Shown: positions 8,492-17,628 of the stretch, one piece after another
How positions within the stretch are numbered: position 1 is the first letter of the stretch
How the letters are laid out: each line of letters opens with the position of its first letter
Assembly: GCF_019139675.1 (NCBI RefSeq)
Contig: NZ_CP077077.1
Location: 372,001 to 436,000, forward strand
Direction of reading: 5' to 3'
Length of the DNA stretch: 64,000 nt
Source of the DNA: Pseudomonas maumuensis
GTDB lineage: Bacteria; Pseudomonadota; Gammaproteobacteria; Pseudomonadales; Pseudomonadaceae
Made by a program: the position numbers and the translations under genes
The notes under the pieces: model-generated
The model's database searches: none
Told to the model about the DNA's origin: nothing
What the model saw: only the letters and a program-made list of their open reading frames with translations

Positions 8492-9924
8492 TGCGCCTGG
8501 GGATTCGCATTTTCCTGGTGTACTTCCTGTTCGTCGGCCTGGCGGGTTACTTCCTGCTCAATACGGTGCGCGAGCAGATCCGCCCGGTGGTGCGTCAGTC
8601 ATCGGAAGAAACCCTGGTGGACACCGCCAACCTGTTGGCCGAGATCCTTCATGACGATGTTAAGAACGGCACCCTGACCCAGAGCCGCCTGTCGCAGGTG
8701 CTGGCTTCCTATGGCGAGCGCCGCCCCAGCGCGCAGATTTGGGGATTGGCGAAAAACCAGGTCAGCCACCGGATCTACGTGACCGATGCCAAGGGCATCG
8801 TTCTGCTCGACTCCAGTGGCCAGGACTTGGGCAAGGACTATTCGCGCTGGAACGACGTCTATCTCACCCTGCGTGGCCAGTACGGCGCACGCTCGACCCG
8901 CAGCGACCCGGATGACGAAAGCACCTCGGTGATGCATGTGGCGGCGCCGATCCTCGACGGCGGCCAGATCATCGGCGTGGTCACCGTGGCCAAGCCCAAC
9001 AGCTCGCTGCAGCCATACATCGACCGTTCCGAGCGGCGCCTGCTGATCCTCGGCCTGGGGCTGATCGTGCTCGGCCTGTTGGTCGGTGCGGCGCTGTCGT
9101 GGTGGCTGACCCGCTCGCTGCGCCGCCTCACCCACTATGCCCAGGCGGTCAGCGAAGGCCAGCGCGCCGCGCTGCCGCACTACAAGGGCGGCGAGCTGCT
9201 GCAGCTGGCCACGGCGGTGGAGCGCATGCGCACGCAGCTCGAAGGCAAGGCTTATGTCGAACGCTACGTGCATACGCTCACCCATGAACTCAAAAGCCCG
9301 CTGGCGGCGATCCGTGGCGCCTCGGAGCTGCTTCAGGGCGACATGCCGCAAGAGCAGCGTACGCGCTTTGCCGGCAATATCGAGCGCGAGAGCGAGCGTC
9401 TGCAACAGATGATCGAGCGCCTGCTCAACCTGGCCCGGGTCGAGCAGATGCAGGCCCTGGAGGATGAGCAGCAGGTGGCGGTGGCGGCGTTGGTCGACGA
9501 ACTGCTGCTGGCCCATGGCACGAGGATCGACGGTGCCGGGTTGCAGGTTCGCCAGCGGATCCCGGCAGGGCTCAGGCTGCTGTGCGATCCATTCCTGATG
9601 CGCCAGGCGCTGGCCAACCTGCTGGACAACGCGCTGGATTTCACCCCGCAGCAAGGCGCGCTGGCCTTTGAGCTGGAGCGCGACGGCGAGCGGGTGGCCT
9701 TGAGCCTGTTCAACCAGGGTCAGGCTATCCCCGAATATGCCCTGGGCCGGGTCAGCGAGCGGTTCTATTCGCTGCCAAGACCGGGGACCGGGCGCAAGAG
9801 CAGCGGGCTGGGGCTGAACTTCGTCGCTGAGGTGATGCAGCTGCACGGCGGGGCGTTGGCGGTGGACAACGTCGAGGGTGGCGTGCGGGTGAGGTTGTGG
9901 CTGCCGGCGCGGCGCGTCAGTTGA
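8491..9924 (+). CDS. creC: Sensor histidine kinase CreC
   Basis: The protein has 477 residues. Membrane helix 1 is at about 5-25 (FLVYFLFVGLAGYFLL), followed by a periplasmic sensory domain of about 150 residues, helix 2 (LLILGLGLIVLGLLVGAAL) and a HAMP-like linker (RRLTHYAQAVSEGQ). The dimerisation/phosphoacceptor His is in HTLTHELKSPLAAIRGASEL. The ATPase domain has the N-box NLLDNALDF and the G-box SSGLGLNFVAEVMQLHGG. It phosphorylates CreB. The ATG overlaps the creB TGA by one base, so the two are translationally coupled. The stimulus is not visible from sequence. Family data point to cell-wall stress or carbon state. Confidence 0.92.
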   Translation: MRLGIRIFLVYFLFVGLAGYFLLNTVREQIRPVVRQSSEETLVDTANLLAEILHDDVKNGTLTQSRLSQVLASYGERRPSAQIWGLAKNQVSHRIYVTDAKGIVLLDSSGQDLGKDYSRWNDVYLTLRGQYGARSTRSDPDDESTSVMHVAAPILDGGQIIGVVTVAKPNSSLQPYIDRSERRLLILGLGLIVLGLLVGAALSWWLTRSLRRLTHYAQAVSEGQRAALPHYKGGELLQLATAVERMRTQLEGKAYVERYVHTLTHELKSPLAAIRGASELLQGDMPQEQRTRFAGNIERESERLQQMIERLLNLARVEQMQALEDEQQVAVAALVDELLLAHGTRIDGAGLQVRQRIPAGLRLLCDPFLMRQALANLLDNALDFTPQQGALAFELERDGERVALSLFNQGQAIPEYALGRVSERFYSLPRPGTGRKSSGLGLNFVAEVMQLHGGALAVDNVEGGVRVRLWLPARRVS

Positions 9925-9927
9925 ATT

Positions 9928-9976
9928 GCCGGGGGTCGCTTTGCGGCCCTTTCGCCGGCGAGCCGGCTCCCACAGG
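9928..9976. repeat. Single REP element
   Basis: A single copy (TTTCGCCGGCGAGCCGGCTCCCACAGGG) with the GGTCGC..GCGGCC arm lies between creC and creD. Confidence 0.75.
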
Positions 9977-10001
9977 GATTTGCGCATGGCATGCGCCAAT
10001 C

Positions 10002-10017
10002 TCCACACAATCTCCAC
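10002..10017 (+). promoter_or_regulatory. Candidate CreB tag (tandem TCCAC-N6-TCCAC) upstream of creD
   Basis: TCCAC at 10002-10006 and 10013-10017 are direct repeats with an exact 11-base period. The known CreB/BlrA tag is TTCAC-N6-TTCAC, so each half differs at one base. The site lies 67 bases before the creD start, in the position expected for an activator site of the classic CreB target gene. It has not been tested. Confidence 0.6.
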
Positions 10018-10083
10018 ATTCCCTCCCCAAGGGCTCCACGCAGTGGGCAGACACTGCCCGCATCGCAAACGGAGCCCAACCCC

Positions 10084-11412
10084 ATGAACAAGACCCTAGG
10101 TTTCAAGCTCGGCCTGATCGCCGTGCTGATCCTGCTGCTGCTGATTCCCCTGCTGATGATCGGCGGCTTGATCGACGAACGTCAGCAACTGCGCAACAAC
10201 GTGCTTGGCGAGATCGCCGCGAGCTCCAGCTTCGACCAGCTGGTCAGCGGCCCGGTCGTGGTGGTGCCTTATCGCAAGTACGAGCGCCGCTGGATCGACA
10301 AGGACGGCAAGAGCGTCCAGGAAACCAGTACGGTCCACGGCCAGCTGTACTTCCTGCCGGAAACCTTCGAAATGGATGTGGGCGTCGATACCGAGCTGCG
10401 TGCCCGGGGCATCTACCAGGCGCGCCTGTTCCATGCCAAGAGCAGGATCAGCGGCCGCTTCAAGCTGCCCGAGCGCTGGGGCATCGAGAAGGACTACGAC
10501 GACTATCGCTTCGACAAGCCGCGGCTGATGGTCGGCATCAGTGATATCCGTGGCATCGAGAACAGCCTTGAACTGAAGTTGGACGACCAGAGCCTGCCGT
10601 TCCAGCCCGGCAACGGTGTCGATTGGTTGCCTGGCGGCGTGCATGTGGACCTGCCGCAGTTCAGCGAGCCGCAGGCCCGGGAGTTCACCTATGCCTTCGA
10701 CCTGGACCTGCTGGGCACCGGGCAACTGGCCGTGCTGCCGGTCGGGCGCAGCAGTACCGTGGACATGCGCGCCAACTGGCCGCACCCGAGCTTCATCGGC
10801 AACTTCCTGCCCAGCCGCCGCGCCATCGACGAGAAAGGCTTCAGCGCCCACTGGCAGACCACGTTCTTCGCCACCAACCTGGAAGAGGCGGTGCGCCTGT
10901 GCGCCACGGCGCAGAAGTGCGCTGACTTCACCGACCGGGCTTTCGGCGTCAGCTTCGTCGATCCGGTGGATCAGTACCTCAAGAGCGAGCGGGCGATCAA
11001 GTATGCACTGTTGTTCATCGCCCTGACCTTCGCCGGCTTCTTCCTGTTCGAGGTGCTGAAGAACCTCAGCATGCATCCGGTGCAGTACATCCTGGTGGGC
11101 GTGGCCCTGGCGTTCTTCTACCTGCTGCTGCTGTCGTTGTCGGAGCACCTGGGGTTCGGCCTGGCCTATGGGCTGTCGGCGTCGGGCTGTGTGCTGCTGA
11201 TCGGCTTCTACCTGGTGCATGTGCTGCGCAGCCTGGGATGCGGGGTGGGCTTTGCGGCGGGGTTGGCGGCGTTGTACGGCATGCTCTACGGGCTGCTCAG
11301 CGCCGAGGACTACGCACTGCTGATGGGCTCGTTGCTGTGCTTTGGCCTGCTGGGCGTGTTCATGGTGCTGACCCGCCGGTTGGACTGGTCGCGAGTGGGG
11401 AGGGGCGTATGA
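10084..11412 (+). CDS. creD: Inner-membrane protein CreD
   Basis: The protein has 442 residues. An N-terminal membrane anchor (LGLIAVLILLLLIPLLMIGGLIDER) is followed by a large periplasmic domain of about 290 residues. Five C-terminal hydrophobic helices begin at YALLFIALTFAGFFLFEVL, with the conserved HPVQYILVGVALAFFYLLLLSLSEHLGF. This matches the CreD/YbjD (colicin E2 tolerance) family. CreD is the most strongly induced member of the Cre regulon and contributes to envelope integrity and beta-lactam tolerance in Pseudomonas. Its biochemical role is unknown. The start ATG 10084 replaces a longer frame at 9991 that would run through the candidate CreB tag. Confidence 0.92.
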   Translation: MNKTLGFKLGLIAVLILLLLIPLLMIGGLIDERQQLRNNVLGEIAASSSFDQLVSGPVVVVPYRKYERRWIDKDGKSVQETSTVHGQLYFLPETFEMDVGVDTELRARGIYQARLFHAKSRISGRFKLPERWGIEKDYDDYRFDKPRLMVGISDIRGIENSLELKLDDQSLPFQPGNGVDWLPGGVHVDLPQFSEPQAREFTYAFDLDLLGTGQLAVLPVGRSSTVDMRANWPHPSFIGNFLPSRRAIDEKGFSAHWQTTFFATNLEEAVRLCATAQKCADFTDRAFGVSFVDPVDQYLKSERAIKYALLFIALTFAGFFLFEVLKNLSMHPVQYILVGVALAFFYLLLLSLSEHLGFGLAYGLSASGCVLLIGFYLVHVLRSLGCGVGFAAGLAALYGMLYGLLSAEDYALLMGSLLCFGLLGVFMVLTRRLDWSRVGRGV

Positions 11413-11484
11413 GGGAGGACAGAGAGATCGGGCGTTGGTTGGCGTTCAGGATTGCGCAGTTGTTTCCTGTGATACCGCGATAAC

Positions 11485-11590
11485 GCCGGGGCTGCCGTGC
11501 AGCCCAATCGCCGGCAAGCCGGCTCCCACAAGGATTGCGCTGAACCCTGTGGGAGCCGGCTTGCCGTGGCGACGAACCGCGGCGATTGCG
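11485..11590. repeat. REP element pair (inverted)
   Basis: AATCGCCGGCAAGCCGGCTCCCACA and its inverse CTGTGGGAGCCGGCTTGCC lie between the convergent creD and glutathione transferase genes. Confidence 0.85.
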
Positions 11591-11595
11591 GTGTA

Positions 11596-12210
11596 TCAGG
11601 CTACAGGGGCTGTAGCCACCATCGACGGCCGCTTCGACACCTCGGCATACCACGCCGCCAGCCCCGGCTGCTGCTCACGCCAACCGAACTCCGGCTGGCG
11701 CAGGTCCAGGTAGCCCAGCGCGCAGGCCACGCCAATCGCTGCCAGGTCGAACCCCGAAGCCAGCTCCGCCAGGTGCTCCTGTTCCAGGTTGGCCAGGCTG
11801 CGGCGGATCTTCTCGCCCTGCGCTGTCACCCAACCGTCCCACTGCTTGTCCACCGGGCGCAGGAAGGTCTCGTAGCGCGTGGCTACCGCAGCATCCATGA
11901 TCGCGTCGGCCTGGGAGGCGAGGGTCAGGCGGCGCCAGCGCGCCGAGCCCTCACGGGGGATCAGCGGCAGGCCGACGTGCTGGCTGTCGAGGTATTCGCA
12001 GATCACCCGGCTGTCGTGCAGCACGCTGCCATCGTCCAGGCGTAGGGCCGGGATCTTGCCGATCGGGTTGTCCCGGTTGAGCTGATCGTCGCCGCTCACC
12101 GGGCTGATGTTGACGCCCTGCACGGTGACGCGACTCAGCTGGCCGGTCTCGTGCAGGACGATCATCACCTTGCGCACGAACGGCGACAACGGCGAATGGA
12201 ACAGGATCAT
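11596..12210 (-). CDS. Glutathione S-transferase family protein
   Basis: A 204-residue cytoplasmic protein with a thioredoxin-fold N-terminus starting [17 protein letters not shown]. The catalytic residue is probably Ser (SPLSPFVRK), as in beta/zeta-like bacterial GSTs. The cis-Pro and glutathione-binding motifs are IGKIPAL and [18 protein letters not shown] helical C-terminal domain follows, with [18 protein letters not shown]. Such proteins conjugate or reduce electrophiles, but the substrate is unknown. The gene starts three bases after the msrA stop on the same strand, so the two are probably cotranscribed, consistent with an oxidative-stress role. Confidence 0.85.
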   Translation of the reverse strand: MILFHSPLSPFVRKVMIVLHETGQLSRVTVQGVNISPVSGDDQLNRDNPIGKIPALRLDDGSVLHDSRVICEYLDSQHVGLPLIPREGSARWRRLTLASQADAIMDAAVATRYETFLRPVDKQWDGWVTAQGEKIRRSLANLEQEHLAELASGFDLAAIGVACALGYLDLRQPEFGWREQQPGLAAWYAEVSKRPSMVATAPVA

Positions 12211-12213
12211 GGC

Positions 12214-12882
12214 TCAGTTGCCCTGCAGGCTGGGCGGCAGGCACACACCGGTGCCGCCGATGCCGCAGTAGCCGTCCGGGTTCTTGGCCAGGTACTGCTG
12301 GTGGTAGGCCTCGGCGAAGTACACGGTCGGCGCTTGGGCGATCTCGGTGGTGATCTCGCCAAAGCCTGCCTTGCTCAGTTCGGCCTGGAAGGCGGCCTGG
12401 CTGGCCTGGGCTTCCTCGAGTTGCTGCGGCGAGGTGCAGTAGATCGCCGAGCGGTACTGGGTGCCGACATCGTTGCCCTGGCGCATGCCCTGGGTCGGGT
12501 TGTGCAGCTCCCAGAACATCGCCAGCAATTCGCGGTAGCTGACCTTGTTCTTGTCGAACACCACCAGCACCACTTCGGTATGGCCGGTCAGGCCCGAGCA
12601 GACTTCTTCATAGGTCGGGTTGGGGGTGAAGCCGCCGGCGTAGCCGACCACGGTGCTGACCACGCCTTCGCGCTGCCAGAAGCGCCGTTCGGCGCCCCAG
12701 AAGCAGCCCAGGCCGAAGATGGCGAAATCGATGTCGCCTTCGAAGAACGGGCCGAGCAGCGGGGTGCCTTCGAATACGTAGTGGAACTCGGGCAGGGTCA
12801 TCGGGGTTTCGCGGCCAGGCAGGGCCTGTTCCGCGGTGGGCAGGACGTTTTTGTTCACCAGGATTTCCGAACGCAGGACCAT
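12214..12882 (-). CDS. msrA: Peptide-methionine (S)-S-oxide reductase MsrA
   Basis: Repairs the S epimer of methionine sulfoxide in proteins using thioredoxin. The 222 residues include the catalytic signature [13 protein letters not shown], with the nucleophilic Cys at about residue 60. [23 protein letters not shown] and the C-terminal resolving-cysteine region ([12 protein letters not shown]) are also present. The start ATG 12882 follows GAGGAAC. A longer frame to 12948 runs into the REP and is rejected. The gene is first in a two-gene unit with the glutathione transferase. A REP pair lies upstream. Confidence 0.95.
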   Translation of the reverse strand: MVLRSEILVNKNVLPTAEQALPGRETPMTLPEFHYVFEGTPLLGPFFEGDIDFAIFGLGCFWGAERRFWQREGVVSTVVGYAGGFTPNPTYEEVCSGLTGHTEVVLVVFDKNKVSYRELLAMFWELHNPTQGMRQGNDVGTQYRSAIYCTSPQQLEEAQASQAAFQAELSKAGFGEITTEIAQAPTVYFAEAYHQQYLAKNPDGYCGIGGTGVCLPPSLQGN

Positions 12883-12920
12883 GGCCGTTCCTCTGTGTCT
12901 TTTCAGTTGGAAAGGTGTTG

Positions 12921-12995
12921 GCCCGATCGCCGGCAAGCCGGCTCCCACAGGGTTATACGTTCTACTGTGGGAGCCGGCTTGCCGGCGATGGGGGC
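12921..12995. repeat. REP element pair (inverted)
   Basis: GATCGCCGGCAAGCCGGCTCCCACAG and its inverse CTGTGGGAGCCGGCTTGCCGGCGATG are about 15 bases apart. They lie between msrA and the 3' end of dipA. Confidence 0.88.
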
Positions 12996-13032
12996 CGAAT
13001 GGTTCCTATAGTGCCCGAGGTTTGTGCCGCTG

Positions 13033-15726
13033 TCAGTCCACCGGCCCACGCGGATAGCGGCGCAGTTTTTCGCTCAGCTCGCGCCCTGGGATAGGGCGGT
13101 CGAACAGGTAGCCCTGGCCGACGTCGCAGCGGTGCCGACGCAGGAACGCCAGCTGCTCGGGCGTCTCGATCCCTTCGGCGACCACCTTGAGCTTGAGGTT
13201 GTGGGCCATGGCCACCACCGCCGAGGTGATCTCCATGTCGTCCTGGTTGTCGGGGATTTCGTTGATGAAGCTGCGGTCGATCTTGATGATGTCGATCGGG
13301 AACTTCTTCAGGTAGCTCAGCGACGAGTAACCGGTGCCGAAGTCGTCCATGGCCAGGGTCAGGCCCAGGGCCTTGAGCTCGTCGAGCTGGCGGTGGGTGT
13401 CTTCGGTGGCTTCGAGCAGCAGGCCTTCGGTCAGCTCCAGCTCCAGCAGGTGCGGCGGCAAGGCTTCCTCCTTGAGGATGCTGCCGATCGAGCCGACCAG
13501 CTCCGGGTCGGAAAACTGCTTGGGCGACAGGTTGATGGCCACGTGCAGGTTGCCCAGGCCAGCCTCGCGCAGTTGCTGGCTCATGCGGCAGGCCTGGCGC
13601 ACCACCCACTTGCCGATGGGGATGATCAAGCCGGTTTCCTCGGCCACGCTGATGAACTGGTCGGGGCGGATCATGCCGCGCTCGGGGTGGTTCCAGCGCA
13701 GCAGCGCTTCCAGGCCCAGTAGGCGACCGCTGCGCAGGCACAGCTTGGGCTGGTAGAACACTTCCAGTTCGTTCTGGGTCAGGGCGCGGCGCAGGTTGTT
13801 CTCGACGAACAGCTTGTAGCTGGCCTCGGCGTTGAGCACCTCGGTGAACACCTGGACCTGGTGCTTGCCGTTGGCCTTGGCCTTGTGCAGGGCCAGGCCT
13901 GCATTCTTCATCAGCGTGGCTGGGTCGCTGCCGTGCAGCGGCGCGCAGGCCAGGCCCACGGAGGCAGTGACGTTGATCAGCTGGTTGTCGACGAACATCG
14001 GCTTGTCGAGGGTGCGCAGCAACTGGTGGGCCACGCTTTGGCCGTCATCGAGGCTGGTGTCGTCGAGCAGCACGGCGAACTCGTTGCTGGCGAAGCGTGC
14101 CAGGCTGCCGCCGTTGCTCAGGCTGTTACGCAGGCGTCGGGCCAGGCTGATCAACAGTTTGTCGCCGGTCTGGTGGCCGAGGCTGTCGTTGATCCGCTTG
14201 AAGTTGTCGATGTCCACCAGCAGCAGGCAGATCGGGCTGTTGCTGTCGCGGGCGAAGCGCTCGTCGAGGTTGCGGATGAACGCCGGGCGGTTGCCCAGAT
14301 TGGTCAGGTTGTCGGTGTAGGCCAGGCGCTCGATGCGCTGCTGGGCCAGCTTGCTCTGGGTGACGTCTTCGTAGATGCCGATGTAGTGGGTCAGCTCGCG
14401 GTTGTCGCCGTACACCTTGGAGATCGACAGTTGCCCCCAGTAGGGCTCGAGGTTCTTGCGCCGGCTCTTGAACTCGCCCTGCCAGCTGTTGCCCATGGCC
14501 AGGCTCGACGGCGAGTCGAACAACAGCTCGCTGAGGTTTTCCAGCGCCGGCAGTTCGGCCAGGTGGTGGCCCTGGACTTCCTCGGTGCTGTACTGGGTGA
14601 TGGCGGTGAAGCTGGGGTTGACGTACTCCACCACGCCGTCGCGGTTGACCAGCAGGAAGGCGCTGGCGCTCTGCTCCACGGCCCGCTGGAACAGGTGCAG
14701 GGCGCTGGCGGCGGTGCGTCGGTTGTGGTTGTTGATGACCTGGGCGAACTGGTCGGCCAGCTCGCCGGCGAAGGCGATTTCGTCCGACTGCCAAGCCCGC
14801 GGCTGGCCGGTCTGCTCCAGGCACAGCACGCCGACCACCTGGCCATCGATGCGGATACTGGCATCGAGCATGGCGTTGTCGTCGGTGCTGTACAGCGACT
14901 CGGCCATCTCACGGGTGCGCGGGTCGTGGCTGGCGTTGTGGGCATCGATGGCGCGGCTGGCGTGCAGGGCTTCGAGGTAGTCGGGGAAGCGGCTGGCGTC
15001 GATCGCCTCGGGCATGCGGTGCTGCTGTTCGCGGCGGTACCAGGCGCTGATCGGCTCCAGGCGCTGGTCGTTCAGGTACCAGATGCTGGCGCAGTCGACC
15101 CGGTAGATCTCGCACGCGCTGCGGGTGATCAGCTCGGCGGCTTCGAGCAGCGAATTGCCGACGCTGTAGCGCTGGCGCGCCAGGCGCAGGATCAGGTCTT
15201 GCTGGGCGCGTACTCGGTCGAGGTGCTCGAGCTGCTCCTGCTGGGCGCGCTGGTTCAGTTGCAGGGCCAATTGCAGGCGGTTGTTGCGCGACTCCAGGTC
15301 GTTGGCGTCGAGGTCGGGGGCGTCCTGCTGTTGGTCGTCGAACACCGTCAGGTAGCCGCGCAACAATTGGCGGTTGTGCTGCTTGTAGCTTTCGCCGACT
15401 TCCAACAGGCGCAGTGGCGCGGGGCTGGCGTGCAGGGTATAGCGCACCCGGTAGTAGCCGCGTTGGGACAGTTGCAGCTGGATCTCGTCGTGCAGCTTGT
15501 AGCGTGCCTCCGGCTCCATGAGGCTGGCATAGGGCGAGCCGATCAGGGCGCAGAGCTCGGCGGCGGGCAGGCCGAACTGGCGGTCGCAGGCCGGATCGAG
15601 GTAGAGCATCGCCCAACTGGCTTCGTTCAGCCGTTCGAAGCGCAGCATGCCGAGCCGCGAGGGCACGGGGAGCTGCGTCACGACCTCGGCCGCCACACGG
15701 CTGGCGGCATCGGGTTGGCTTTTCAT
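13033..15726 (-). CDS. dipA: DipA-type c-di-GMP phosphodiesterase (PAS-GAF-PAS-degenerate GGDEF-EAL)
   Basis: The protein has 897 residues, with approximate domains: N-terminal PAS-like 25-125, coiled linker 140-180, GAF 180-330, PAS 345-460, GGDEF 470-630 and EAL 650-890. The GGDEF signature reads ASNEF (RFASNEFAVLL, residues 546-550), so cyclase activity is unlikely. The EAL domain keeps EALLRW, NLSPKQF, the DDFGTGYSSLSYL loop and IKIDRSFI, so it should hydrolyse c-di-GMP. The ASNEF variant, length and position next to aceF-aceE-glnE match P. aeruginosa PA5017 (DipA, required for biofilm dispersion). The start is internal ATG 15726, because the longer frame runs into the aceF-side terminator. 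No membrane segment is visible. Confidence 0.9.
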   Translation of the reverse strand: MKSQPDAASRVAAEVVTQLPVPSRLGMLRFERLNEASWAMLYLDPACDRQFGLPAAELCALIGSPYASLMEPEARYKLHDEIQLQLSQRGYYRVRYTLHASPAPLRLLEVGESYKQHNRQLLRGYLTVFDDQQQDAPDLDANDLESRNNRLQLALQLNQRAQQEQLEHLDRVRAQQDLILRLARQRYSVGNSLLEAAELITRSACEIYRVDCASIWYLNDQRLEPISAWYRREQQHRMPEAIDASRFPDYLEALHASRAIDAHNASHDPRTREMAESLYSTDDNAMLDASIRIDGQVVGVLCLEQTGQPRAWQSDEIAFAGELADQFAQVINNHNRRTAASALHLFQRAVEQSASAFLLVNRDGVVEYVNPSFTAITQYSTEEVQGHHLAELPALENLSELLFDSPSSLAMGNSWQGEFKSRRKNLEPYWGQLSISKVYGDNRELTHYIGIYEDVTQSKLAQQRIERLAYTDNLTNLGNRPAFIRNLDERFARDSNSPICLLLVDIDNFKRINDSLGHQTGDKLLISLARRLRNSLSNGGSLARFASNEFAVLLDDTSLDDGQSVAHQLLRTLDKPMFVDNQLINVTASVGLACAPLHGSDPATLMKNAGLALHKAKANGKHQVQVFTEVLNAEASYKLFVENNLRRALTQNELEVFYQPKLCLRSGRLLGLEALLRWNHPERGMIRPDQFISVAEETGLIIPIGKWVVRQACRMSQQLREAGLGNLHVAINLSPKQFSDPELVGSIGSILKEEALPPHLLELELTEGLLLEATEDTHRQLDELKALGLTLAMDDFGTGYSSLSYLKKFPIDIIKIDRSFINEIPDNQDDMEITSAVVAMAHNLKLKVVAEGIETPEQLAFLRRHRCDVGQGYLFDRPIPGRELSEKLRRYPRGPVD

Positions 15727-15888
15727 CGAAGACTCGCTTGAACTGGGGCGCGGCCTGAGGCACGGCGTATCGGGCAAGGTTGCATTATGTCCCGTGGGCT
15801 GGCAAGCGGCCATGCGGGATGCTGTGAACAGGTTGTCGGCCAACAGGATGAAATCTGAAGCGAAGCCCTTCGTGGGAGCGGGCCCTAT

Positions 15889-15915
15889 AAAAAAAAGCCC
15901 CGCCAATTGGCGGGG
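15889..15915 (-). terminator. Rho-independent terminator of the aceE-aceF operon
   Basis: On the minus strand the stem CCCCGCC-AATT-GGCGGGG is followed by eight T. It lies 66 bases after the aceF stop and before the dipA start, so it separates the two transcription units. Confidence 0.92.
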
Positions 15916-15980
15916 TTGAGGTACGAGCGTGGCAGCTCGAAAACGGTGCTGCCCCCCGAGTGAGGGGCAGCGTGCAGCTA

Positions 15981-17615
15981 TTACAGCAGCATGGTGCGGA
16001 TATCGCCCAGCACGTCGCCCAGGCGCTTGGTGAAGCGCGCGGCGGCGGCGCCGTTGATCACACGATGATCGTAGGACAGCGACAGCGGCAGCATCAGCTT
16101 GGGCTGGAAGGCCTTGCCATCCCAGACCGGCTGCATGGTCGCCTTGGACACACCAAGGATCGCCACTTCCGGCGCGTTGACGATCGGCGTGAAGCCGGTG
16201 CCGCCAATGTGGCCGAGGCTGGAGATGGTGAAGCAGGCGCCTTGCATGTCGTCGGCCGACAGCTTCTTGGTGCGCGCTTTCTCGGCCAGTGCAGCGGCTT
16301 CGGCAGCCAGTTGCAGCAGGCTCTTCTGGTCGACGTTCTTGATCACCGGGACCAGCAGGCCGTCCGGGGTGTCCACGGCGAAGCCGATGTGTACGTACTT
16401 CTTGCGGATGATCGCCTTGCCGCTTGGCGCCAGCGAGCTGTTGAAGTCCGGCAGTTCCTTGAGCAGGAAGGCGCAGGCCTTGAGCAGCAGCGGCAGCACG
16501 GTCAGCTTGACGCCAGCCTTCTCGGCCACGGCCTTCTGCGCAACGCGGAAGGCTTCCAGCTCGGTGATGTCGGCGGAGTCGAACTGGGTCACGTGCGGCA
16601 CGTTCAGCCAGCTGCGGTGCAGGTTGGCGGCACCGACCTGCATCAGGCGGGTCAGGGCGACTTCTTCGACTTCACCGAACTTGCTGAAGTCCACGGTCGG
16701 GATCGGCGGGATGCCGGCACCACCGGTGGCGCCGGCAGCCGGGGCTTCCTTGGCCTTCTGCATCATCGCCTTGACGTAGACCTGCACGTCTTCCTTGAGG
16801 ATGCGGCCGTGCGGGCCGGTAGCCGCGACCGAACCCAGGTCGACGCCGAACTCACGGGCCAGCTGACGAACTGCCGGGCCTGCGTGAACCTTGGCATTGC
16901 TGCCGGCGGCAGGGGCGGTGGCAACCGGTGCTGGGGCAGCAGCCGGGGCGGCAGCGGCAGGCGCCGCGGCTGGAGCAGCCTCAGCCTTGGCCGGAGCAGC
17001 GGCGGCTGGTGCTGGAGCAGCAGCAGGGGCAGCGCCAGCGGCTTTGATCTTGAAGATCAGGTCGCCGGTGCCGACTTCGTCTTCCAGTTTGCACAGCACG
17101 GCTTCGATCACGCCGGCGGCGGGCGACGGGATCTCCATGGAGGCCTTGTCGGACTCCAGGGTGATCAGCGACTGGTCGGCTTCGACGGTGTCGCCGACCT
17201 TGACCAGCACTTCGATGATCTTGGCCTTGCCCGACGAGCCGATGTCCGGCACGTGGATGTCCTGCACGCTGGCGGCAGCCGGGGCTGCGGCCGGAGCAGG
17301 GGCGGCTTCGGCCGCAGGCGCTGGGGCAGCAACTGGCGCCGGAGCAGCAGCGGCAGGCGCCTCAGGTGCCGCGGCAGCGGCACCCTCGACTTCCAGGACC
17401 AGCAGCTCGTCGCCTTCTTTCAGGCGGTCGCCCAGCTTGACCTTCAGTTCCTTGACCACGCCGGCCTTGGGGGCCGGGATCTCCATGGAGGCCTTGTCGG
17501 ACTCCAGGGTCAGCAGGCTCTGGTCGGCCTCGATACGGTCACCGACCTTGACGAACAGCTCGATGATTTCACCTTCACCGCTGCCGATGTCAGGTACGCG
17601 AATGAGTTCGCTCAC
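15981..17615 (-). CDS. aceF: Pyruvate dehydrogenase complex E2, dihydrolipoamide acetyltransferase
   Basis: The protein has 544 residues. Two N-terminal lipoyl domains (about 1-75 and 118-193) each carry the lipoylation motif ESDKASMEIP. They are joined by long Ala/Pro-rich swinging linkers (AAAPEAPAAAAPAPVAAPAP and similar). A peripheral-subunit-binding domain follows (AGPAVRQLAREFGVDLGSV..GPHGRILKEDV). The catalytic domain ends with the acetyl-transfer motif YDHRVINGAAAARF. It forms the core of the PDH complex, passing acetyl groups to CoA. It lies 13 bases after aceE and is cotranscribed with it. E. coli AceF has three lipoyl domains, while two here is normal for Pseudomonas. E3 (lpd) is not in this window. 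Confidence 0.97.
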   Translation of the reverse strand: MSELIRVPDIGSGEGEIIELFVKVGDRIEADQSLLTLESDKASMEIPAPKAGVVKELKVKLGDRLKEGDELLVLEVEGAAAAAPEAPAAAAPAPVAAPAPAAEAAPAPAAAPAAASVQDIHVPDIGSSGKAKIIEVLVKVGDTVEADQSLITLESDKASMEIPSPAAGVIEAVLCKLEDEVGTGDLIFKIKAAGAAPAAAPAPAAAAPAKAEAAPAAAPAAAAPAAAPAPVATAPAAGSNAKVHAGPAVRQLAREFGVDLGSVAATGPHGRILKEDVQVYVKAMMQKAKEAPAAGATGGAGIPPIPTVDFSKFGEVEEVALTRLMQVGAANLHRSWLNVPHVTQFDSADITELEAFRVAQKAVAEKAGVKLTVLPLLLKACAFLLKELPDFNSSLAPSGKAIIRKKYVHIGFAVDTPDGLLVPVIKNVDQKSLLQLAAEAAALAEKARTKKLSADDMQGACFTISSLGHIGGTGFTPIVNAPEVAILGVSKATMQPVWDGKAFQPKLMLPLSLSYDHRVINGAAAARFTKRLGDVLGDIRTMLL

Positions 17616-17628
17616 TTAAAAATACTCC

